A stretch of DNA of 49,111 nt from contig CAZDQL010000042.1 in assembly GCA_964507325.1 (NCBI GenBank), forward strand, positions 1 through 49,111, written 5' to 3'. Each line of letters starts with the position of its first letter. Positions within the stretch are counted from its first letter, which is position 1. A program made the position numbers and the translations under genes. The notes beneath the pieces were generated by a model. It was given only the letters and a program-made list of their open reading frames with translations, had not been told where the DNA came from and ran no database searches. The stretch is from CAZDQL01 sp964507325 (lineage in GTDB: Bacteria > Planctomycetota > UBA1135 > GCA-002686595). Positions 1 to 6,549 of this stretch are shown in pieces.

Positions 1-2
1 AG

Positions 3-758
3 CATCCGCTGATTCGCGCAGATAGGGCCTTGGATCTATGCAACTACGGGGTGGATACGGATGAAGCGAGCAGGTGGGAGATGTTCGTCGATCACCCCGG
101 TCCTTGGCACCTGTTCGCTATGAGGCACACGAGACACTCTCAAACCACCGGGGGTGTTGGAGAGCTCATTCCAATCGAGTTCGGCCGCGAAGATACCGCC
201 CGCGCCAATGTCGTCCTTCCCGCGCCATCGGAAGGACCACCCCTTGTCATGCGGGTCGTGGATGAGAGAGGAATGGTCGTTGGTGGTTACGTCCAGCTGC
301 GACTGCGCAACGCGACAGGGGAGCTGCTGCCGATCCATACCGCCGGTGTTTTTCAGCCCTGCGCGACGGGCGCGAGTTGCATCATCGTAGCGGGCGACTT
401 GTGGGTCAGTGCGGCTCAAGAGGGGCTTTGCAGTACGGAAGTGGGGCCTGTCGGCCCTGGTGACAGCGTAGAGCTGAGACTTGCACGTGGGGCCGGGCTG
501 GTGATTCGAACGACTGTCGGAGGGCAGGCCGCCGAAGGGGAAGTGTGCGTCACCGACGCGCGAGGAATGCCGGTCACGGCATTCGTTTCTCCTACGGGCT
601 GGTGTTCCGAGGGATACCCCTTGCCTCACATCCACTCACTCGGACCGTTCCCAGTGGGTGAGTACCTACTGGAGGCTTGGGATCAGCAGGGGAGGAAGGC
701 CATGCGCACGGTGGAGCTGACTCCCGGCCGGAACGAGATTGTCCTGGACATGCAGTGA
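3..758 (+). CDS. Secreted carboxypeptidase-regulatory-like domain protein, C-terminal fragment
   Basis: The frame is open to the window edge without a convincing start codon (the only early candidate is TTG at 30, with no ribosome binding site), so this is the 3' end of a longer gene. About 250 residues are visible. They are rich in beta-strand-type segments such as PPLVMRVVDERGMVVGGYVQ and GPFPVGEYLLEAWDQQGR, followed by VELTPGRNEIVLDMQ at the end. This is the texture of carboxypeptidase-regulatory-like or other Ig-like beta-sandwich domains, which occur in long tandem strings in planctomycete exported proteins. No catalytic residues are visible. Its first 16 codons lie inside the terminal inverted repeat, so even the 5' part may be chimeric. 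The domain assignment is by style only; an unknown beta-rich secreted protein is the alternative. Confidence 0.55.
   Translation, partial: HPLIRADRALDLCNYGVDTDEASRWEMFVDHPGPWHLFAMRHTRHSQTTGGVGELIPIEFGREDTARANVVLPAPSEGPPLVMRVVDERGMVVGGYVQLRLRNATGELLPIHTAGVFQPCATGASCIIVAGDLWVSAAQEGLCSTEVGPVGPGDSVELRLARGAGLVIRTTVGGQAAEGEVCVTDARGMPVTAFVSPTGWCSEGYPLPHIHSLGPFPVGEYLLEAWDQQGRKAMRTVELTPGRNEIVLDMQ
4..52 (+). repeat. Terminal inverted repeat, left arm (49 bp)
   Basis: These 49 bases are the exact reverse complement of 49063-49111, the last 49 bases of the window. The match ends at base 53 (g here, a in the other arm). Repeats at both extreme ends of a contig are typical of assembly-graph break points, so an artefact or an unresolved genomic repeat is more likely than a telomere-like end. 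Confidence 0.9.
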
Positions 759-782
759 CTGGCGCCAGCAAGCCGCGCTGAT

Positions 783-1445
783 CCCGCCAGGCAACGACCG
801 GACTGGCAAGGCCGAATCCGTAGAACCGATCTGCGCGGTGTGTCGCCCGATGCCACCTTCGAGGCACAGGTTGCCCTGGCTGCCGCCCGGGAATGCGACG
901 AATCCCTGCGCAGGTGAATTCAAGAAGTATCCGAACTGCTCCTTGGGGAGGTTCATGGCGACTACCACGATGCTCCCGTCCGCTGCCAGATCAGAGCCCG
1001 TGGCGACGATCTCTGCAATCTCCCCGGTGGAATTGGGCCAGGTCCAGCAGTACGTCTGACCTATCCTAGGGCGGTAGTCGTAGATGCCGATGACCTCGCT
1101 ACTCCCCGCGCCGCCCGCGGCGACGTGGCGTGGGGAGGCGGCCAGGGCCAGCCCGTAGTTCTTCTGGTAGCCGTCAGCGGGATCCAGCCTGCTAACGAGC
1201 TGGCCGGTGGCCAGGTCAAACTCATGACAAGCCCCATGCCGAACGCCAAAGGACCCCACGTTGCGGTGTGGCTCGCCAACCAGAACAGTCGTTTCCGTGA
1301 GCGCGACGGCCGTGCCGAATCCAGCGCGACCCTCGCCCACGACAACCGGGGCCGCGAGATGGAACAACTGCGAGTACGTGCCGGTCTCAAACAGGTAGGC
1401 GTCCCCGTAGTTCTGTCCCGGTGCGCCGACTGCGATGTCCTCGCC
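783..1445 (-). pseudogene. Remnant of an FG-GAP repeat (integrin-like beta-propeller) secreted protein
   Basis: On the minus strand, reading from 1445 down, the frame shows FG-GAP features: EDIAVGAPGQNYGDAYLFE, then GFGTAVALTETTVLVGEP, then a chain-end motif QGNLCLEGGIGRH. That last motif is the beginning of the C-terminal domain found in the nine array proteins at 37-49 kb (there GDLCLGGNIGRY and the like). The N-terminal part including any signal peptide is missing and is replaced at about 1445 by the integrase gene. The domain is also cut at about 783, before the TWNFQ.WYR stretch would appear, next to the end of the preceding gene. Both ends are therefore broken, and the piece is best read as a gene fragment left by a rearrangement. 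The frame itself is still open, so the decay looks recent. Confidence 0.6.
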
Positions 1446-1451
1446 GACTGG

Positions 1452-2828
1452 GTGCGGGCCGAAGAGCGCATCCACTCGGGCGTTGCATCGCGCGCCGAGC
1501 TGGACGCTGCCGGGAGCATGGCTGCACCGATCCAGGAGCAGATCGACGACTACCTCGCGGCCCCGATTCAGGGGCGCAAGGGCCGACGGCGCACGCCGAA
1601 ACACCTCCAGAACATCCGCCGGGCTCTCGAGCGCGTGGTAGCGGTTCTCGATTGGCGAACCCTGCGGGACGTCGATGCGCGCTCCCTGCGCAGCTGGGTG
1701 GCGGAACAGGGAGATGCCGGGGTAGCCCCGCGCACGATTCAGGCACATCTCGCGGCCTGGAAGACGTTCCTACGCTGGCTGCGTCAGGATGGCCGCTACG
1801 TCGGCGAGGACCCGTTCGTCGCCGTATCCGCGCCCAGGCACGAGGACCGGCGCAAGCCGCGGGCCCTGAACGAGGACGAGGGTGAGATCGAGGGATTGCT
1901 GATCGCCGCGCTGCGTCGTCCCGTGCAGGAGGCGTCGGTGATCCGCCGCGGCCCGAGGAAGGGCCAGCTCGCCGCAAATATCGGCGACTCCACCCGGGCG
2001 AAGCTCGAACGGCACGGCCGAGAGCGGTGGTTGGCGTACCGGGTCCTGCTCCTGACGGGGCTTCGAGCCGGCGAGCTGGCGGCCGTCACGGTGGGGGATC
2101 TGGAGCTCGAGGCCGACCCTCCGACCGTCCACCTCGACAAGATGTGGACCAAGAACGGCGAGCCTGCCGCGATTCCGCTCCGTACGGACCTGGCGACCGA
2201 TCTTGCGGCTTGGATCACAGAGGAGCTCGAGGCAGAGCGCGAACGGGCGCGCGAGCGCGGCGAGGCGGTCCCCGCCAGGCTCGCTCCTGAGCGGCGCCTA
2301 CTGCACGTCCCGGCACTGCGCGAGATGGACAAGGATCTGAAGTTCGCGGAGATCCCGAAGCGCGTGCGGGGGCGAACGGCCTGCCGCCATAGCCTGCGCC
2401 ACACGACCGCGACGCTGTTGGGGAAGCTCGGCGCCCCTCCGCAGGTCATCTCGACCTGGATGCGCCACGCGGGCGACACGCTCGCCGAGCGCGCGTACAC
2501 CGACCGCTCAGCGCTCGATGTGCTCCCTTGGCTCGATCGCCTGCCGGCCTGGCGTGGAGACGGTGAACCGCAGCCGAAGGAGTGTGACGGCGAGCGCTCG
2601 GCCGCGACCGGAACCGGCGGGGACGCGAGCTCGCGAGTGCTTACCCGAGAGTCTCCCAAAAACCCTGGGACACCCTGGCCCTTCGTGTCCCCTGCTGACC
2701 AAGAGCTCGATCGCACGGATCGTCGCAACTCCGCGCGTGACCACGATCTAGCACCGCCAGAGCTGGTCGGGGAGAGGGGACTCGAACCCCCGACTCGTAG
2801 CACCCAAAGCTACGCCTCTACCAACTGA
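1452..2828 (+). CDS. Tyrosine recombinase/site-specific integrase, N-terminally truncated
   Basis: The gene encodes a phage-type tyrosine recombinase that would cut and rejoin DNA at an attachment site. A SAM-like core-binding domain (TPKHLQNIRRALE...PRTIQAHLAAWKTFLRWL) covers roughly 1590-1790. The catalytic domain follows, with Arg in LTGLRAGELAA (near 2060), Lys in TKNGEPAAIPL (near 2150), HSLRH (near 2390), His in WMRHAG (near 2460) and the nucleophile Tyr in ERAYTD (near 2497), so all catalytic residues are present. The open frame extends back to 1125, but that part is antisense to the FG-GAP remnant and is not integrase. Family similarity starts near 1446, so the N-terminal arm-binding part is lost. 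No good start exists at the junction; GTG 1452 or ATG 1518 are the first options. At the 3' end the frame reads into the tRNA-Pro gene (GERGLEPPTRST) and stops inside it. The gene is likely the last remnant of an integrative element at this tRNA. Confidence 0.75.
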   Translation: MRAEERIHSGVASRAELDAAGSMAAPIQEQIDDYLAAPIQGRKGRRRTPKHLQNIRRALERVVAVLDWRTLRDVDARSLRSWVAEQGDAGVAPRTIQAHLAAWKTFLRWLRQDGRYVGEDPFVAVSAPRHEDRRKPRALNEDEGEIEGLLIAALRRPVQEASVIRRGPRKGQLAANIGDSTRAKLERHGRERWLAYRVLLLTGLRAGELAAVTVGDLELEADPPTVHLDKMWTKNGEPAAIPLRTDLATDLAAWITEELEAERERARERGEAVPARLAPERRLLHVPALREMDKDLKFAEIPKRVRGRTACRHSLRHTTATLLGKLGAPPQVISTWMRHAGDTLAERAYTDRSALDVLPWLDRLPAWRGDGEPQPKECDGERSAATGTGGDASSRVLTRESPKNPGTPWPFVSPADQELDRTDRRNSARDHDLAPPELVGERGLEPPTRSTQSYASTN

Positions 2829-2839
2829 GGTACTCCCCG
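2764..2839 (-). tRNA. tRNA-Pro (anticodon UGG)
   Basis: On the minus strand this folds as a complete 76-nt cloverleaf. It has a perfect 7-bp acceptor stem (CGGGGAG with CTCCCCG), a 4-bp D stem (CCTC/GAGG), an anticodon stem GTAGC/GCTAC with loop TTTGGGT (anticodon TGG followed by G37), a 5-bp T stem with TTCGAGT loop, discriminator A73 and an encoded CCA. C1-G72 and A73 are typical of bacterial tRNA-Pro. The 3' end faces the integrase gene, which overlaps it by 65 bp from the opposite strand. That is the usual geometry when a tRNA 3' end serves as attachment site. Confidence 0.96.
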
Positions 2840-2989
2840 TTGTCCGAAGGGTAGTCCAGCTCCGGGGGGCAGCCAAGTCCCCCGGCCGCGGCCGGGGTTC
2901 CAGGACCGCGGTTTGCCCTTGGGCTCGAGGAGGGCTCCGGATACCCTTCCCCGCCCGAGAGGGGGCGTGGACGGGCGAACGAGGGAACG

Positions 2990-4291
2990 ATGGCGATGAA
3001 GGTCATGGTGGTCGGGTCGGGTGGTCGCGAGCACGCGCTGTGCTGGAAGATCGCCCAGTCGGAGCTGGTCGACGAGGTGGTCTGCGCTCCGGGGAATGCG
3101 GGCATCGCCGAGGTGGCGCGCTGCGAGGCGGTGGCCGCGAACGACCTGGCGGGGATCGTGGCGCTCGCCCGGCGGGAGGAGCCGCGCTTGGTGGTCGTCG
3201 GACCCGAGGAGCCCCTCTGCCAGGGACTGGCCGACCGCATGCGCGCCGAGGGGCTGGCGGTCTTCGGGCCGGGCGCCGACGGGGCGCGCATGGAGGGCTC
3301 GAAGGGGTGGGCGAAGGACTTCCTCGAGCGCTATCACATCCCCACCGCCAGCGCGCGCCGCTTCGACCGCTCCGGGCTGGCCAAGGGCTACCTGGAGAGC
3401 TGCACCACCTGGCCCCAGGTGGTCAAGGCGGACGGTTTGGCCGCGGGCAAGGGGGTCTACGTGTGCGAGGACGCGCGCTCGGCCAAACGCGCGGTCGACG
3501 GGATCATGGAGGAGGGGCGCCACGGCAAGGCCGGGGAGCGCATCCTGGTCGAGGAGTTCCTCGAGGGCCAGGAGGCGAGCGCCTTCGCCATCATCGACGG
3601 GCGCACGATCCTGATCCTGGAGCCGGTCCAGGACCACAAGCAGGTCGGCGAGGGGGACTCCGGTCCCAACACCGGGGGCATGGGAGTCACCTCTCCGGTG
3701 CCGATCCTGAACCGGCGCCTGCACAAGCAGATCGAGCAGCGCGTGCTGGTGCCCACCGTCCACGGTCTGCGCCAGGAGGAGATCGACTTCCGCGGCGTGC
3801 TCTTCGTCGGCCTGATGTTGACCGACAGCGGACCGCGGGTGATCGAGTACAACGTGCGCTTCGGCGATCCGGAGTGTCAGGCGCTGATGCGGCGCCTGAA
3901 GGGGGACCTGGTGCCGATCTTGCTCGCCACCGCCGAGGGGCGCTTGGAGGAGATCGACATCCCCGAGTGGGATACGCGCCCCGTGGTGGGGGTCGTGGCC
4001 GCCTCCCGCGGCTACCCCGGGGACTACCGCAAGGGCGATCCGATCCACGGGCTGGCGCGCTCCGAGGAGACTGCAGAGGTGGTCGTCTTCCACGCCGGCA
4101 CCAAGCGCCAGGGACGGGACGTGGTCACCAATGGGGGGCGCGTCCTGTGCGTGACCGCCCTGGGTGAGAATCTGGAGGATGCGCGCCTGCGCGCCTACGC
4201 CGGCTACGACGCGATCGAGTGGGACGGCAAGTTCTGCCGACGCGACATAGGACGGCGCGAGGAGGCGCGGCGCGAGCTGACGGGTCCCTGA
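2990..4291 (+). CDS. purD: Phosphoribosylamine-glycine ligase (GARS)
   Basis: This cytoplasmic enzyme catalyses the second step of de novo purine synthesis, joining glycine to 5-phosphoribosylamine with ATP. The 433-residue product has the family's usual length. It begins with the N-terminal loop VMVVGSGGREHALCWKI, continues with VVVGPEEPLCQGLAD and the ATP-grasp domain (KADGLAAGKGVYVCE, EEFLEGQEASAFAI), and has GVLFVGLMLTDSGPRVIEYNVRFGDPECQ for metal and nucleotide binding. ATG 2990 follows a GAGGGA at short spacing; ATG 2996 is an alternative. The Fur-family gene starts 14 bp downstream, so the two may be co-transcribed. Two further purine genes (purQ, purL) lie nearby on the opposite strand, separated by two lipoprotein genes. 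Confidence 0.97.
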   Translation: MAMKVMVVGSGGREHALCWKIAQSELVDEVVCAPGNAGIAEVARCEAVAANDLAGIVALARREEPRLVVVGPEEPLCQGLADRMRAEGLAVFGPGADGARMEGSKGWAKDFLERYHIPTASARRFDRSGLAKGYLESCTTWPQVVKADGLAAGKGVYVCEDARSAKRAVDGIMEEGRHGKAGERILVEEFLEGQEASAFAIIDGRTILILEPVQDHKQVGEGDSGPNTGGMGVTSPVPILNRRLHKQIEQRVLVPTVHGLRQEEIDFRGVLFVGLMLTDSGPRVIEYNVRFGDPECQALMRRLKGDLVPILLATAEGRLEEIDIPEWDTRPVVGVVAASRGYPGDYRKGDPIHGLARSEETAEVVVFHAGTKRQGRDVVTNGGRVLCVTALGENLEDARLRAYAGYDAIEWDGKFCRRDIGRREEARRELTGP

Positions 4292-4305
4292 AGCACGACG
4301 CAGCC

Positions 4306-4809
4306 GTGAAGCACGACGCCATCGTCAATCGCTTCGAAGCCTACCTGCGGCGCAACAAGCTCAAGCTGACCGCCCAGAGGCGCAAGGTCCTCGACACGGT
4401 CTTCGAGATCCACGAGCACTTCACCGCGGATCAGCTCGCCGCCTGGCTGTCGGAGGCGGGCGCGGGGGTGTCGCGCGCCACCGTCTACCGCACCCTGGAC
4501 CTGCTCGACAAGGGAGGCTTCGTGCAGTCGCTCGGGACGGGGGAGGGGGGCCTGCTCTACGAGCACGTGCTCGGCCACCGCCACCACGACCACATGGTCT
4601 GCCTGCGCTGCGGCGAGATCGAGGAGTTCCAGGACCAGATCATCGAAGAGCTGCAAGCCGCTGCTGCCCACCGCAAGGGCTTCCACCTGACCGGCCACCT
4701 GCTGCGCCTGACGGGGGTGTGCCGGACCTGCGCCGCCGAACTGAAGCGGGAGGGGCGCCTGGAGGAGGTGCTGCGCGACTACGGACCCGGGAGTGTGCTG
4801 GACCAGTAG
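4306..4809 (+). CDS. Fur-family metal-responsive transcriptional regulator
   Basis: This is a homodimeric DNA-binding repressor that senses a metal (iron, zinc, manganese or peroxide in different family branches). The winged helix spans roughly residues 10-85 (NKLKLTAQRRKVLDTVFE, SRATVYRTLDLLDKGGFV). The dimerisation/metal domain follows with HRHHDHMVCLRCG and CRTCAAEL, giving two Cys-x2-Cys pairs for a structural zinc site. From GTG 4306 the protein is 167 residues. The frame is open further upstream inside purD but the family fold starts at about IVNRFEAYL, so GTG 4306 is preferred. The last 18 bp lie inside the left arm of the inverted repeat at 4792-4952. The metal it senses cannot be told from sequence alone, so no symbol is given. 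Confidence 0.9.
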   Translation: MKHDAIVNRFEAYLRRNKLKLTAQRRKVLDTVFEIHEHFTADQLAAWLSEAGAGVSRATVYRTLDLLDKGGFVQSLGTGEGGLLYEHVLGHRHHDHMVCLRCGEIEEFQDQIIEELQAAAAHRKGFHLTGHLLRLTGVCRTCAAELKREGRLEEVLRDYGPGSVLDQ

Positions 4810-4952
4810 TCCGTGTGCACCTGCCGGCCCCTCGTGGCTCCTAGCTAGGCGCGCCGAGGAGGGCGTAGCCGTAGCTACGTTGACGAGGACGCAACGCCGC
4901 CAGGAGCCACGAGGGGCCGGCAGGTGCACACGGACTACTGGTCCAGCACACT
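4792..4952. repeat. Inverted repeat with 51-bp perfect arms and 59-bp loop
   Basis: Bases 4792-4842 are the exact reverse complement of 4902-4952. The 59-bp centre contains its own palindrome (CGTAGC-CGTA-GCTACG at about 4864-4879). The left arm includes the stop codon and last codons of the Fur-family gene; the right arm includes the stop of the convergent lipoprotein gene. In RNA it would form a very long hairpin from either strand, so it could act as a bidirectional terminator. Perfect identity over 51 bp also fits a recently formed or mobile repeat unit. Confidence 0.92.
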
Positions 4953-5352
4953 AACGGTCCAAGTCCTGCTTGATGCGCACCATCACCCGCTCGGCGATGT
5001 CGGAGTCGTAGAAGCCCCACTTCTTGGCCCCGATCGAGATCTTGGTCTGGGTGGCATCGAAGCGCTGCACCTGGACGATCACCCGCGCCCCCTCGACCTT
5101 GGCCTCCAGGGCGGTCAGGTCCTCGTCGACCTCCAGGACCTGCAGCGAGAGCTCCGACAGGGTGCGCTTGGTCTGGGCCCACACCACCGTCGGCTCCTCC
5201 TTGACGTAGGCGATGCTGGCGTGGTCCATGAACTCCTGACTGATCAGGACCGCCCCCAACCCGACCGCGGCGATGAAGCAGCCCGGTAGCGCGGGCAGGA
5301 GCAGGGCCGCCGCCAGGGGCAGGCCCGCGAGTCTCCTCAGACGGTGTCTCAC
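4951..5352 (-). CDS. Small lipoprotein, DUF3568-like
   Basis: The 133-residue product starts with a basic-hydrophobic leader and a lipobox ending ALPGC (Cys at about residue 25), so it should be lipid-anchored after signal peptidase II cleavage. The mature part (about 105 residues) contains VVWAQTKRTLSELSLQVLEVDEDLTALEAKVEGARVIV and ends with WGFYDSDIAERVMVRIKQDL. This alternation of helix and strand resembles DUF3568-type periplasmic lipoproteins; the function of that group is not established. The gene is a tandem paralogue of its upstream neighbour, which lies only 9 bp away, and the two are surely one transcript. Its stop codon lies in the long inverted repeat. Confidence 0.75.
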   Translation of the reverse strand: MRHRLRRLAGLPLAAALLLPALPGCFIAAVGLGAVLISQEFMDHASIAYVKEEPTVVWAQTKRTLSELSLQVLEVDEDLTALEAKVEGARVIVQVQRFDATQTKISIGAKKWGFYDSDIAERVMVRIKQDLDR

Positions 5353-5361
5353 GGTTCCTCC

Positions 5362-5748
5362 CTAGCGAGAGAGGTCCTTGACGATGCGGCGCTGGACGAG
5401 CTGCGCCACCTCGTTCGAGTTCAGCATGTACTTCTTGGCCTCGACCCAGATGCGCGTCTCGCCCACGGTCCAGTTCGCCACGTGGACCCGCACTACGGCG
5501 TTGTCGACCCGCGTTTCGATGGCGCGCAGGTCCTCGTCCACGTGCAGCAGCGCGTCGGTCATGTTCGACATGCTGCGCTTGGTGCTGGCCCAGACGATCT
5601 CCACGTCCTCCTGGACGTCGGCGGTCAGGGCCTGATCCCGCCACTCCTCGGTGACGACGATGGCGGTGACACCGACGGCGGCCACGGCGCAGCCGCCGAG
5701 CAGGACGAGCGGCACTGTTATGAGGGCCGCGAGAGTGACTCGGTTCAT
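5362..5748 (-). CDS. Small lipoprotein, DUF3568-like, tandem paralogue
   Basis: The 128-residue product has a short signal peptide and lipobox (VLLGGC, Cys at about residue 20). The mature region aligns with the next gene: VEIVWASTKRSMSNMTDALLHVDEDLRAIETRVDNAVVRVHVANW and KKYMLNSNEVAQLVQRRIVKDL. Shared landmarks are V-WA-TKR, the VDEDL motif, the final helix and the length, while overall identity looks low, so the duplication is old. It precedes its paralogue in the same minus-strand transcript and lies 30 bp after purQ, so the pair may be read through from purL-purQ. No function is known to me. Confidence 0.72.
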   Translation of the reverse strand: MNRVTLAALITVPLVLLGGCAVAAVGVTAIVVTEEWRDQALTADVQEDVEIVWASTKRSMSNMTDALLHVDEDLRAIETRVDNAVVRVHVANWTVGETRIWVEAKKYMLNSNEVAQLVQRRIVKDLSR

Positions 5749-5778
5749 GGTTACCCCCCTTGCACTGGGTTCAGGAGG

Positions 5779-6549
5779 CTAGCCTACCCGGGCGCCACAG
5801 GCGACTTCCACCATCCGGCGGTAGAAGGCGCGCCCCTCCCCCTCGGCGCGCGCAGCCCTGCGCGCCCAGCGCGGGTGGTTCCAGGGATCGAGGTTGCGCT
5901 CCGGGTGGGGCATCAGGCCCAGCACCCGTCCGCTGGGGTCGCAGATCCCCGCGATCCCGTCCAGCGATCCGTTGGGATTCGCCGGGTAGTCCGCCCCGAC
6001 GTAGGTGAGGGCGATCTGCCCCGCCTCCCGCAGGCGCTCCAGGACGTCGCTCCCGCGCGCCACGAAGCGCCCCTCGGCGTGGGCCACCGGGCAGGGCATG
6101 CGCTCCCCGGGAACGAGCCAGGGGCAGGCGCAGGGCTGGCTCTCCAGCTCCACCCAGCGGCACTCGTAGTGGTTCGAGGCGTTGGCGTAGAGGCTGATCG
6201 AGCGCTCCTCCGGGGCGCGCTCTGGCTCGAAGATCCCCGATTCGACCAGCACCTGGAAGCCGTTGCAGACGCCGAGGGCCAGCCCGCCCCCCTCCACGTG
6301 GTGCGCCAGCCGCTCTCCGAGGGTGCGCAATTCCAGTCCCCAGACCCGCCCCGCGGCCAGGTCGTCCCCGTAGCTGAAGCCGCCGGCGAAGACCAGGATC
6401 TGGTGCGGATCGAGGAGCTCGGGCTCCTCGAGCACGCGGTCGAAGTGGCTGAGCTCGGTGCGGGCGCCGGCCAGCTCGAGGGCTCGCGCGGTCTCGAGCT
6501 CGCAGTTGGTGCCGGCGGTGCGCAGGACGAGGGCTCGGGGGCGGTTCAT
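5779..6549 (-). CDS. purQ: Phosphoribosylformylglycinamidine synthase, glutaminase subunit
   Basis: This class I glutamine amidotransferase subunit releases ammonia from glutamine for the FGAM synthase reaction, the fourth step of purine synthesis. From ATG 6549 it is 256 residues. The nucleophile is Cys95 in GVCNGFQVL and the catalytic His lies in LMPHPERNLDPW; AGGFSYGDDLAAG is also a family motif. Its ATG overlaps the purL stop by 4 nt (ATGA), so purQ translation is coupled to purL. The frame is open further upstream but that part belongs to purL. Its separation from PurL as an independent chain is the small-PurL arrangement rather than the fused enterobacterial one. Confidence 0.96.
   Translation of the reverse strand: MNRPRALVLRTAGTNCELETARALELAGARTELSHFDRVLEEPELLDPHQILVFAGGFSYGDDLAAGRVWGLELRTLGERLAHHVEGGGLALGVCNGFQVLVESGIFEPERAPEERSISLYANASNHYECRWVELESQPCACPWLVPGERMPCPVAHAEGRFVARGSDVLERLREAGQIALTYVGADYPANPNGSLDGIAGICDPSGRVLGLMPHPERNLDPWNHPRWARRAARAEGEGRAFYRRMVEVACGARVG

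Noticed and set aside
1125..1451. N-terminal part of the 567-residue integrase open frame
   Set aside because: This part is antisense to the FG-GAP remnant and shows no integrase features; it is an open frame caused by high GC.
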